From Octadecabacter dasysiphoniae (GTDB lineage: Bacteria > Pseudomonadota > Alphaproteobacteria > Rhodobacterales > Rhodobacteraceae), in NCBI RefSeq assembly GCF_021532615.1, contig NZ_JAKGAQ010000002.1, positions 124,001 through 188,000 of the forward strand: a stretch of 64,000 nt of DNA, read 5' to 3'. Numbering within the stretch: position 1 is the stretch's first letter; the number at the start of each line of letters is the position of its first letter. Below are positions 34,671 to 43,159 of the stretch, piece after piece. The notes under the pieces are model-generated. The model had not been told where the DNA came from and made no database searches. It was given only the letters and a program-made list of their open reading frames with translations. A program made the translations under genes and the position numbers.

Positions 34671-36754
34671 GGCTTGATCCTCATATCAATACAGCCATCG
34701 GGCTGACGCGTTGCGATCCGGCTAGACGGCACAATGATCGTCGTTTCGTCTTCGGTGATCACGGTCGGGCCATCACAGGTGGCGCCGACCGCCATATCAT
34801 CGCGCAACACAACACCCGCTGACACGAAATCGGCAACAGCAGGGTCAAACAACTGGCGCGTTTCATGGGGCGCAGCAACGCCTAACCCAGCATCCTGCTC
34901 AACCCGCGCGACCGTTTCGGGCGGTGTCGTGGCGTTGACCGACCACACCGTGATTTCGATATCCATGCCATCAACTGCACGGCCAAACAATTTGACATAG
35001 TCTTCGATGAACCGCGCCTCAAAGGTGGCGACATCGGGGTTCATCGCCTGATCTTCGGTGAGGGTAATCGGAATTTCCCAACCTTGCCCGCTGTATCGCA
35101 TGTAAACTTTGAACTCGGACAGGATCGGGCTGATCGCGTCACAATTGCGCACGAACCCCGTGGCTTCTGATTGCAAGTCCGCCAACAACGCCTTGATCTT
35201 GTCGGGCTGAAAACCCGCAAGCGTCATGTAGACAGATCTGTTTGCCTCAAACGAAAAGGGTGCGCGCAAGAACCCGATGGCAGACCCAACGCCCGCGCCC
35301 TCGGGCACCAACAAACGATCCACACCAAGCTTTTCACAAAGACGCCCAGCATGAAGCGGGGCCGCGCCACCAAAGGCAATCATGGTGTATTCTGACAAAT
35401 CCTCGCCGTTCTCAACGGCATGAACCCGCGCTGCATTGGCCATGTTTTCATCCACCACCTCGGCAAGGCCAAAGGCGGATGTAGCCGCGTCCATGTTCAG
35501 CGTGTCCCCCAACACATCTGTCAGCGCTTTGGCGGACGACGCGGTGTCCAACACCATTGACCCACCTGCAAAATTATCAGGGTCGAGCTTGCCCAACACC
35601 AAATCAGCATCCGTCACGGCAGGTTTGGCCCCGCCCCGCCCATAACATGCAGGCCCCGGTTCTGATCCCGCACTTTCAGGGCCAACGCGTATCTGGCGCA
35701 TCGCGTCTACGTGCGCCAGCGACCCACCGCCTGCCCCGATTTCAACCATATCAATCACAGGGATCGAAATCGGCATGCCGGACCCCTTTTTGAAACGATA
35801 CGTACGCGCCACTTCGAACACGCGCGACGTTTTCGGGGTTTGGTTTTTGATCAGGCAAATCTTGGCCGTCGTGCCGCCCATGTCGAACGACAGAACCTTA
35901 TCCAACCCGTACCGCGCGGCGATGTTGGCCGCAAAAACCGCACCGCCCGCAGGGCCGGATTCAACCAGACGCACCGGAAATTCGGCTGCACTTTCGATGG
36001 AAATAATCCCACCACCGGAGTGCATCAGAAAGATGTTACACGTCACACCCTCGTCGCGCAGCCGCCCCTCAAGACGGCCCAAATAGGATTTCATCAGCGG
36101 CTTGATATAGGCATTCGCAACGACAGTGTTGAACCGCTCGTATTCCCGCATCTGTGGGGACACTTCGCAAGACAGCGACACCATCGCATCCGGCATCATG
36201 TCCGCCAGAACATCACCCACCAGCTTTTCGTGCGCATCATTGAGGTAGGAATGAATAAGCCCCACCGCCACGCTGTCATATCCTGCGGCAGCAATCTGCG
36301 CGACGACAGGTTCGATGTCTGCGCGTGTCAGCGGCAGCAATTCCTGTCCGCTGGCATCCATACGGCCGGGCACAGTGTAACGCATCTGGCGCGCCAACAA
36401 CGGTTCGGGCAGGGTCAGGTTCAGGTCATATTGTTCAAATCGCGATTCAGTGCGCATTTCGATCACATCCCGAAACCCCTCGGTGGTGATCAATGCGGTC
36501 TTGGCACCGCGCCGTTCGATCAGGGCATTCGTCGCAAGGGTCGTGCCGTGAATAATCTGGTCAATCGCGCTCGGATCGATGCCGGCCTTCGCGCAGACCT
36601 GCTGCATGCCATCAATAATCGCGTTTTCCGGCGCGACATATGTCGTCAGCACCTTGGCAGAGAACGACACCGTGCCGACCTCAAGAACAACGTCCGTGAA
36701 CGTCCCCCCGATATCGACACCCAAGCGCACGGATTGTTTGGTCATTAGACTCAT
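34667..36754 (-). CDS. Hydantoinase A/oxoprolinase family protein (HyuA)
   Basis: This is the ATP-binding partner of HyuB, with an actin-like ASKHA fold, 695 aa. It shows RLGVDIGGTFTDVVLEV at the N-terminus (phosphate-1 loop), HGTTLATNALIERRGAKTAL, VESGPAGGAVFAA and SFDMGGTTAKICL. An alternative start is at 36745. It follows the LysR gene of the same strand after 87 bases containing a T-N11-A palindrome. Substrate family is 5-oxoproline or hydantoin-type lactams; the exact one cannot be read. Confidence 0.92.
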   Translation of the reverse strand: MSLMTKQSVRLGVDIGGTFTDVVLEVGTVSFSAKVLTTYVAPENAIIDGMQQVCAKAGIDPSAIDQIIHGTTLATNALIERRGAKTALITTEGFRDVIEMRTESRFEQYDLNLTLPEPLLARQMRYTVPGRMDASGQELLPLTRADIEPVVAQIAAAGYDSVAVGLIHSYLNDAHEKLVGDVLADMMPDAMVSLSCEVSPQMREYERFNTVVANAYIKPLMKSYLGRLEGRLRDEGVTCNIFLMHSGGGIISIESAAEFPVRLVESGPAGGAVFAANIAARYGLDKVLSFDMGGTTAKICLIKNQTPKTSRVFEVARTYRFKKGSGMPISIPVIDMVEIGAGGGSLAHVDAMRQIRVGPESAGSEPGPACYGRGGAKPAVTDADLVLGKLDPDNFAGGSMVLDTASSAKALTDVLGDTLNMDAATSAFGLAEVVDENMANAARVHAVENGEDLSEYTMIAFGGAAPLHAGRLCEKLGVDRLLVPEGAGVGSAIGFLRAPFSFEANRSVYMTLAGFQPDKIKALLADLQSEATGFVRNCDAISPILSEFKVYMRYSGQGWEIPITLTEDQAMNPDVATFEARFIEDYVKLFGRAVDGMDIEITVWSVNATTPPETVARVEQDAGLGVAAPHETRQLFDPAVADFVSAGVVLRDDMAVGATCDGPTVITEDETTIIVPSSRIATRQPDGCIDMRIKP

Positions 36755-36793
36755 CCCAAGTTTGATTTCCTTCAGTTTAGGGAGGTCCGCTGC

Positions 36794-36812
36794 ATAAATT
36801 CCAATTATTTAT
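36794..36812. promoter_or_regulatory. Possible LysR operator upstream of hyuA
   Basis: ATAAAT-TCCAATT-ATTTAT is an inverted repeat with a T-N11-A core, in the AT-rich gap between the LysR gene and hyuA. It could give hyuAB its own regulated promoter. Confidence 0.35.
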
Positions 36813-36841
36813 CTATATACCAGTGATCTTTTTTCGTGATC

Positions 36842-37738
36842 CTAAGTCTTTGCCGCATCTGCCGCCATCTGGGCGCAATGGGTCAAATACAACGCTGCCC
36901 TTTCAGATTGATACCGCGCTGCAAACCGCAACGGCGTGGGCGTCCAACTGACATCCACCTCAATCAAGCGATGTTCAGCGATCTCTTTTTCAACCAGCGC
37001 TTTTGGCAAAAGCGTCACCCCCATCCCGTCAGCCGCCATCTGCACACAAGACGCAAGGCTGCTTGAGGACACGAACCGCGACACCGGCAATGATTTCGCA
37101 ACGGCATATTCAACCAGTTCGCCGTAGGCCTGCGTGTGGCGCGCATGGGTTAGAACGGTATGGGGCAGCAGATCCGCAACGGTGACAGGCCCGACAAGCG
37201 CACTGGCAATCTGCGGCGTGGCCACCCAAATATAGGGAAACGTCCCCAGCTCGATCACACCGGATGCCGCACTTGCGAACGGTGCGGTTTGAATGGCGAT
37301 GTCCAACCGGTTCGACCGCAGTTCGCTATCAAGATTGCGCGACAGATCGACGGTCAATTCAACATTCAGACTCGGATACGCCGCCTTGATGGCGCGCAAA
37401 TAGGCATGCAACCATGTACAGGCCACAAGTTCGGTCACCCCCAAACGCAGACGATCCGCGACAAGATCGGGCCGGTCGCAAATTTGGACAATTTCCTCTG
37501 CGTTTCGAAGCAATTTGTGCGCAACGGCCAGAATTTCACGGCCCTTGTCTGTCAACTGAATAGACCCCGCATCGCGCTGCATCACCACAACACCCAGCGT
37601 CTTTTCTAGCCCCGAAATCCGCGACGAGATATTGGGCTGGGTCGTACCCAGATGATGCGCGGCTTTGCGAAAGCTCCCCAATTCCGCCACCCAGACCAGC
37701 GCCTCAAGCTGTTTGATATTCAGCACATTACCGATCAT
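36842..37738 (-). CDS. LysR-family transcriptional regulator
   Basis: This is a likely local regulator of the hydantoin operon, 298 aa. The HTH is at residues ~8-65 (NIKQLEALVWVAELGSFRKA, TTQPNISSRISGLEKTLG) and the effector domain follows. It is unusual in lying inside the operon, on the same strand, between the DapA-like gene (33-base gap) and hyuA (87-base gap) rather than divergently. Confidence 0.9.
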   Translation of the reverse strand: MIGNVLNIKQLEALVWVAELGSFRKAAHHLGTTQPNISSRISGLEKTLGVVVMQRDAGSIQLTDKGREILAVAHKLLRNAEEIVQICDRPDLVADRLRLGVTELVACTWLHAYLRAIKAAYPSLNVELTVDLSRNLDSELRSNRLDIAIQTAPFASAASGVIELGTFPYIWVATPQIASALVGPVTVADLLPHTVLTHARHTQAYGELVEYAVAKSLPVSRFVSSSSLASCVQMAADGMGVTLLPKALVEKEIAEHRLIEVDVSWTPTPLRFAARYQSERAALYLTHCAQMAADAAKT

Positions 37739-37771
37739 GGGACACGGGACCTTGCTGGGATAACATCGCCC

Positions 37772-38689
37772 CTACACACCCAATTTACGCAGGGCCGCAG
37801 TTTGGCGCTGCGCAAGAATATCGACTTCGCGCGCGGCAATAGCGTTCAACGTGGCGCCCGGGTTGCGCAGGGTCGGATGCGCGATCGCGCCGCGCTGCGC
37901 GAGGCTGTATTTACGAATGGCCAAACCAAGGCCCGGTTGGGCCTCATAGCGGACCATCGGCATGTAAGCGTCAAAAATATCGCGCGCACGGCTTTCATCG
38001 CCCGCATTCACGGCGGCAACCACCTGCGCCATCATTTCGGGGTAGGCAAATCCGGTCATGGCACCGTCCGCCCCCCGCAGTATTTCCTCCAACAGATACA
38101 TCCCGCCATTGCCGCACAGAATCGATATGCGGCGCGATCCCGCATCGGATGCCGCGCGCAGGGCCGTGATCTTTTCCAACCCCGGCCAGTCTTCGTGTTT
38201 CAGCATCACGCACGTCGGACAATCATCAACGATCTGCAAAATCACATTCGTCGGGATCACGACACCCGTGGCCAGCGGGAAATCCTGCAACACAAAGGGC
38301 GCATCGCCAAGAACCCGTGCCGCGCCGTGATAATATGCCGTGATCTGGCTGTCGGATCGCAAATTGGACGTCGGCGCGACCATGACACCAGCCGCACCCG
38401 CGTCCATCGATGCCTTGCTTAGGGTTTCCATCGCCGCGTAACCGGGCGCAGACACACCGACCACAACGGGAACAGATGTGCGGGCAATGACGCGGTCCAC
38501 CACCTGCATGCTTTCGTGCGCCGACAGCTTTCCGGCCTCACCCATCATGCCCAGAATGGTCAGCCCCGTCGCCCCCTGTTCGATGTAAAAATCAACCATG
38601 CGATCGATGCTGTCAAAATCGATGGCACCATCCGGCAAAAACGGTGTGACGGCGATTGTGTAAACACCTTTGGCGGTTTCATTCAGCAT
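37772..38689 (-). CDS. Dihydrodipicolinate synthase family (DapA-like) lyase/aldolase
   Basis: This is a Schiff-base class I aldolase or dehydratase of the DapA/NanA superfamily, 305 aa. The Schiff-base Lys is in CVMLKHED (~residue 164). Two conserved features are altered: the G-T-T-G-E loop reads GMMGE, and the YN-P catalytic Tyr position reads QDFP. It is therefore not a lysine-pathway enzyme. In this operon it most likely cleaves or dehydrates a 2-keto acid from the cyclic-amide pathway. It overlaps the racemase gene by 11 bases. Confidence 0.85.
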   Translation of the reverse strand: MLNETAKGVYTIAVTPFLPDGAIDFDSIDRMVDFYIEQGATGLTILGMMGEAGKLSAHESMQVVDRVIARTSVPVVVGVSAPGYAAMETLSKASMDAGAAGVMVAPTSNLRSDSQITAYYHGAARVLGDAPFVLQDFPLATGVVIPTNVILQIVDDCPTCVMLKHEDWPGLEKITALRAASDAGSRRISILCGNGGMYLLEEILRGADGAMTGFAYPEMMAQVVAAVNAGDESRARDIFDAYMPMVRYEAQPGLGLAIRKYSLAQRGAIAHPTLRNPGATLNAIAAREVDILAQRQTAALRKLGV

Positions 38690-39359
38690 GTTTGGTTTTC
38701 CTATGACTTTGCCCCAGCGCGATATGGCTTAGCGCCATTGCAGCGGCGGCCTGACAGGGTTCAACGACGGGCAGGCCTGTCGCGCCTTCGATCTGTGCAC
38801 GGTATTGCGCCATTCCGGCACAGCCCATGATCAACACGTTCGCCCCGTCGATATCGCGCAACTGATTGCCCGTCCGGATCATCGCGGCAAGGCTTTTGTC
38901 CGCGCTTGCCAGATCAGCCACACCTAGTCCCAAGGCGCGATCCCCCGCCAAACGATCCAGCACGCCCATCGCACCAAAGCTGCGCAAATGGCGCGGGATA
39001 GAACCGGGCATGATCGCGATCACGCCAAACCGCTGGCCCAGTGTCAGGGCCGTCATCACCGACGCCTCTTGAATGCCCACAACGGGCTTGTCCGTCTGGT
39101 CGCGCAAGGCATGCAGGCCCGGATCACCAAAACACGCGATAACAAATCCCGCGGCATCCGTTTGTGCGTCCGCCAATTCCAGCATCGGCGCGATTGTCAG
39201 ATCCGCCTGCATCTGGCTTTCGATGCCCTTGGGCCCCGCGGCCAGAGTCAGACACTTGATCGGCACACCAAAGCCGCGCAGCGGATCAACAGCGGCATCA
39301 ATGCCCGCCGTCACCGTTTCAGACGAATTCGGGTTGATGATAATCAGCGGATTATTCAT
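38679..39359 (-). CDS. Hydantoin/aspartate-glutamate racemase family protein
   Basis: This cofactor-independent racemase has 226 aa. The two catalytic Cys are present in VIACFGDPGL and IMGCAGMA. The N-terminus IIINPNSSETVTAGI is the hydantoin-racemase form. It should invert 5-substituted hydantoins so that one stereoisomer can be hydrolysed. It overlaps the VOC gene by 4 bases and the DapA-like gene by 11. Confidence 0.88.
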   Translation of the reverse strand: MNNPLIIINPNSSETVTAGIDAAVDPLRGFGVPIKCLTLAAGPKGIESQMQADLTIAPMLELADAQTDAAGFVIACFGDPGLHALRDQTDKPVVGIQEASVMTALTLGQRFGVIAIMPGSIPRHLRSFGAMGVLDRLAGDRALGLGVADLASADKSLAAMIRTGNQLRDIDGANVLIMGCAGMAQYRAQIEGATGLPVVEPCQAAAAMALSHIALGQSHRKTKHAE

Positions 39360-39748
39360 GCGCCCGCCCGCGTCGCAGATTGCATTTCAATTTGATATCC
39401 TTCGGGATCGTTGAACACGAACGCACGAATGCCCAGCGCGTCGTTCACAAACAGCTCGGACAAATTTTCCAGCTTTCGATCCGTCGCATATTCAAACCAC
39501 GCATCCACGTCCTCAACCCGAATACAAAGCTGCACGGGCTTAACGGCGGCCCATTTGTTCATCCCCTTTGCCTCATCCACCAGCCCCACATGCGCGCCCG
39601 GGCAAATCTCGTAAATCTTGCACCAGCCCTGATCAATCGCGAGAGTCAGGCCCATGACATCTTCGTAAAACGTCATCGCCGCTGCCAGATCGCGGTAATA
39701 GAAAAACGTGATCGCCAATTGGGTGGGGGTTTCGGGTCGTTTCATCAC
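39356..39748 (-). CDS. VOC (glyoxalase/dioxygenase superfamily) protein
   Basis: This is a small single-repeat VOC fold of 130 aa (ITFFYYRDLAAAMTFYEDVM, LAIDQGWCKIYEICPGAHVG, VFNDPEGYQIEMQ). It carries candidate metal ligands, including the terminal Glu of YQIEMQ. VOC proteins include epimerases, glyoxalases and dioxygenases; the reaction here is unknown. It overlaps both neighbours by 4 bases, so it is a real pathway member. Confidence 0.85.
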   Translation of the reverse strand: MMKRPETPTQLAITFFYYRDLAAAMTFYEDVMGLTLAIDQGWCKIYEICPGAHVGLVDEAKGMNKWAAVKPVQLCIRVEDVDAWFEYATDRKLENLSELFVNDALGIRAFVFNDPEGYQIEMQSATRAGA

Positions 39749-41151
39749 AGGGCACCTGTTGGTTGGGTTGCAAGGGTCGGGCGATCAATCCAGCGGCCTG
39801 CATCTGCCGCGCCGTGAAAAACACCGTCCTGCATCACAGTTTGACCGCGCAGAATTACATGAACAGGCCAGCCTTTGATCGTGCGACCAACCCAAGGATT
39901 ATAGCCGACATTATCGTGCAGATCGTTTTCGCCGTATGTCACCTGCGTGTCAGGGTCCCAGATCACCAGATCGGCGTCCTTGCCCACCGCAATCGCCCCT
40001 TTTTGCGTCAGTCCATAAAGATCGGCGGGCGCGGTGGATGTGATCTGCGCAAAGGCCTCTGGCCCCAGTTTCCCGCCGCTTACCATTGCATCAAACATCA
40101 ATGGCAATCGGGTTTCGAGGCCCGGCAACCCATTCGCGATTTCATGAAATCCAGCGTCCAAACCAGCCGAGAGTTTCCCCGTCTCATCATAGCGGTAGGG
40201 TGCGTGATCAGATGAAACAAGCTGCAGGTCGCCCCCCTTAAGGGCCGCCCAAAGCGCGTCTTGATCCTCGGTCGTGCGTTGGGGCGGCGAACACATCCAC
40301 TTTGCCCCCTCAAGGCCTGGCTGATCCAGAATATCAGCCGTCATGAACAGATAGTGCGGGCAGGTTTCAGCCCAAACAGGCACGCCCCGCGCACGGGCAT
40401 CACGCACCAACGCAGCCCCCTCTGCCGTTGAAATATGAAACAACATCACCGGCTGGTTAAGAAATTCCGCAAACCTGCACATGCGCGCAACGGATTCAAT
40501 TTCCGCCATCGCAGGATGGGACAACGCATGATCTGACGGGCGCAGGTGCCCGTTTGCAATCAATTCCTCTTTGGCCCGCGCAATGATCGCGTCATTTTCA
40601 GCATGCACGCACACCAGCGCACCGTGCTGGCGCGCCAGTGCCATCGTATCAAGAATTTCACGATCGCTCAGTTGGATATTATAGGTCGTAAATACCTTCA
40701 AAGACCGGTGCCCTGCACCGATCAAATCCGCCAAATCATCGCCAAATCCCGGCACGGATGTATCTGTCACGGTGATGTGGAAGGCATGATCAATTATCGC
40801 ACCACGTTTTGCCCGTGCCGAATAATCCGCCACCGTGTCCGCCAACCGCTGCCCCTTGGCCTGTGCCGCGAATGAAATGACGCTCGTGGTGCCGCCCATC
40901 GCCGCAGACAGTGTGGCCGTTTCAAAGGTGTCCGCATTCATCACACCCATGCCAGACATCTGTTCAATATGGGCATGGGGATCAACACCACCGGGCATCA
41001 CCCAATGCCCCCGCGCATCGATGTCCCGTGTGGCTGATGCGACAGATCGCCCAATGCTTTCAATCCGCCCGCCCTGAACGGCAATATCGCCCTCCACAAT
41101 CCCTTGCGGGGTCACGACTTTGCCGTTTCGGATCAACAAATCGATTGTCAT
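39745..41151 (-). CDS. Dihydropyrimidinase/hydantoinase-family amidohydrolase
   Basis: This is a metal-dependent cyclic-amide hydrolase, 468 aa, first gene of the operon. The binuclear-metal motifs are visible: PGGVDPHAHIEQ (HxH, ~residue 56), the Lys for carboxylation in LKVFTTYN, His in CVHAEND, His in LFHISTAEG, and the Asp in SSDHAPYRYDE. The C-terminal half has KDADLVIWDP. It is closest in pattern to D-hydantoinase/dihydropyrimidinase/allantoinase; the exact ring substrate is not readable. Confidence 0.9.
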   Translation of the reverse strand: MTIDLLIRNGKVVTPQGIVEGDIAVQGGRIESIGRSVASATRDIDARGHWVMPGGVDPHAHIEQMSGMGVMNADTFETATLSAAMGGTTSVISFAAQAKGQRLADTVADYSARAKRGAIIDHAFHITVTDTSVPGFGDDLADLIGAGHRSLKVFTTYNIQLSDREILDTMALARQHGALVCVHAENDAIIARAKEELIANGHLRPSDHALSHPAMAEIESVARMCRFAEFLNQPVMLFHISTAEGAALVRDARARGVPVWAETCPHYLFMTADILDQPGLEGAKWMCSPPQRTTEDQDALWAALKGGDLQLVSSDHAPYRYDETGKLSAGLDAGFHEIANGLPGLETRLPLMFDAMVSGGKLGPEAFAQITSTAPADLYGLTQKGAIAVGKDADLVIWDPDTQVTYGENDLHDNVGYNPWVGRTIKGWPVHVILRGQTVMQDGVFHGAADAGRWIDRPTLATQPTGAL

Positions 41152-41228
41152 AGCCCTGTCCCCCGATGCGTCACGATGGGTTGCCTGCGCAGGGCGACAC
41201 GTACGCCCCCGGTGATCCCACCCAAAAG

Positions 41229-41405
41229 CTAGGGCATGAACGCCCTTTGGTCCATATAATGATCAGACGACAAGTACGTGACCACTGATCCCAACTGGAC
41301 GAGCTTGCCCAAATCCTGAACGTCTTTCGAAATGAAATAAGCCTCATCAGCCCGCGCCGCAAAAAGGTGGCGCACGATCCAGACAGTGCTGATCTGTAAT
41401 GCGCC
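41229..41405 (-). pseudogene. In-frame tail of the interrupted P-loop gene
   Basis: The frame of the 41984 ORF continues without a stop for 58 codons beyond the TAG at 41406-41408, to a TAG at 41229-41231. The tail reads as ordinary protein (VWIVRHLFAARADEAYFISK, ending YMDQRAFMP). It has no obvious start or ribosome-binding site of its own. It is either the severed C-terminus of the P-loop protein or a remnant of another gene. Confidence 0.45.
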
Positions 41406-41984
41406 CTAAGACGCCATTTGAACGCGGTGACCTTCCAGTGAGCGCGGCGTTGATCTGCGCACTTCGCACAAAACGAAACGCATCCAACGGCGCGCCCGAC
41501 GCTGGGCTTCTACATCTGCCGAGGCCAATCCATGTTTTCGCTGCCGCTTCGCCACAAAGGCCGCATGCAAAGCACCCGACGCGTAGACGTAAATCACACG
41601 TTCCGCGACGTTGATTTCCCGTATCAGCCGCGCACAGGCCCGTTTGTTTTCATCCGTCAGGTCGCGCTGGTAAAACAACGCCCAGACAGCCTGCAACGGC
41701 CCTTCGTCCACGGCTGATGACGCCTGACACGACAAACGCCCCACACGTTCAAGCAAGACCAAGAACCGCTTTGCGCCCAACCGGGTTTTGCCGGAAAAGC
41801 TGTGCGTCACAAAAAGGGCCGCCAAACGCGGAAACCCGAACGCCCCGCGCGCAATATTGCGAACCTTCGTGGCCGTTGACCCGCCAACTGTCACAGGGCG
41901 CGGATCAGGATGGGACGGGGCCAGATGTTCATTTAAATAGTACGACTTCCCAACACCTGGCAGCCCGATCAATTCAACCCTCAT
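41406..41984 (-). CDS. P-loop NTP-binding protein of the polysaccharide operon (probably truncated)
   Basis: The 192-aa product begins with a P-loop (RVELIGLPGVGKSYYLNEHL), followed by a basic helical region of the small-kinase type. It resembles the orphan kinases or GTPase-like proteins found in polysaccharide loci, but I cannot name a family. It overlaps the Wzy-like gene by 4 bases. The ORF ends at an in-frame TAG, and 58 further open codons follow in the same frame; without the TAG the protein would be 251 aa. Treat as possibly a pseudogene. Confidence 0.6.
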   Translation of the reverse strand: MRVELIGLPGVGKSYYLNEHLAPSHPDPRPVTVGGSTATKVRNIARGAFGFPRLAALFVTHSFSGKTRLGAKRFLVLLERVGRLSCQASSAVDEGPLQAVWALFYQRDLTDENKRACARLIREINVAERVIYVYASGALHAAFVAKRQRKHGLASADVEAQRRARRWMRFVLCEVRRSTPRSLEGHRVQMAS

Positions 41985-43159
41985 GTGCTGGCCCTCGCTC
42001 TTAGGTCTATGCGATCCAGTATCAGATTTCGAAACAGGATCAGGCAGGTCGCGAAAAACAAAAAGCGCCCGTCTGCGACGTCGCCGCTGGATTGCTGGGC
42101 GAGGAACAAGAACAGGAACAAATAAAAGAACGGGTCTTTATGATACCGCAGCGGCAAAAGAAGCAGAACAGCAAAGAACCCGCCCGCAATCAGGCCCATC
42201 TCGGACAAAAGTTCCAGAAACAGGTTATGCGGGTAGGTGAACGGGGTAATGCCGTCATAAAAATTCGCGCCCCAGTTCCCCATTCCAACGCCTAGAAAAG
42301 GCGATTCCAGGATCATGCCCTGCGTGGCCCCGTACATGTTGCCACGAATACCAATAGAACCGGACGTGTTCACCGTCACTTCGCTGCCCATCAAGATGTC
42401 GAACAACACCGTGACGCGCGCAAACTGCGCGGGCAGTCCGTAGGTCGACACATAATAACTGACCGCCGCCAAAAGCATCGCAAACAGGACCAGATTGCGC
42501 AGCTTGAACAGCTCTGATCGGTTCAACAGCAGGTACAATAAACCGCAGGCCGTGATCGCAACAATCGGCCCTTTTGACAGGCTCCACACGATGCCGAATG
42601 CGAAACAGGCGTTCAACGCCCAAGAAAGTTTCCCGGGGACAATGGGGATGAACAGGTTCAGCAACAGCCCCATCGCCATCAGGCGGCCGAATACAATTGA
42701 TCCGTGCATGAAATACGGGTTCTGGCGAAACCAAAACCCCGTCTGGAGCTTTACGAACACCGCACCGATAAACAGCACAAACAACACCGCGACGAACACT
42801 TTGACAGCCCAGTCAAGACAGCCCCGCCGATCCAGCGCATGCATCAGAAACGCCAAGGTGAACCCGATCAACGCGAAATTCATGAACTTGATGATGCCCA
42901 TGATATCGACGCCCAAAACCACCGCCGCCAACACGGCGTGGCTGATCAAAACAGTCATCAGCGCCAACAAAAACAAGAACTTTTTGGGATATCGGGGCAG
43001 TTCAACCGCCGCACAGGCCAATGCCACAAGAAACGCGACAGTGTTCACGCTGATGTAGGCGCTCGGCAAAATCGCCAAACGGCTTTCGAAAAAAATCGAC
43101 CCCGTCAGCACCGGGGCAAACAGCATCAGAAAACCACACTGAAGGAGGATCTTATTCAT
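41981..43159 (-). CDS. O-antigen ligase/polymerase family protein (Wzy-like)
   Basis: This inner-membrane protein polymerises repeat units or ligates glycan, 392 aa with about eleven membrane segments. The long periplasmic loop region carries the Wzy_C landmarks: SLSKGPIVAI, RGNMYGATQGMILESPFLG, then YPHNLFLELLSEMGLIAGG. It overlaps the kinase-fusion gene by 8 bases and the P-loop gene by 4. With the Wzx upstream it makes this locus a Wzx/Wzy type. Confidence 0.87.
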   Translation of the reverse strand: MNKILLQCGFLMLFAPVLTGSIFFESRLAILPSAYISVNTVAFLVALACAAVELPRYPKKFLFLLALMTVLISHAVLAAVVLGVDIMGIIKFMNFALIGFTLAFLMHALDRRGCLDWAVKVFVAVLFVLFIGAVFVKLQTGFWFRQNPYFMHGSIVFGRLMAMGLLLNLFIPIVPGKLSWALNACFAFGIVWSLSKGPIVAITACGLLYLLLNRSELFKLRNLVLFAMLLAAVSYYVSTYGLPAQFARVTVLFDILMGSEVTVNTSGSIGIRGNMYGATQGMILESPFLGVGMGNWGANFYDGITPFTYPHNLFLELLSEMGLIAGGFFAVLLLLPLRYHKDPFFYLFLFLFLAQQSSGDVADGRFLFFATCLILFRNLILDRIDLRARAST

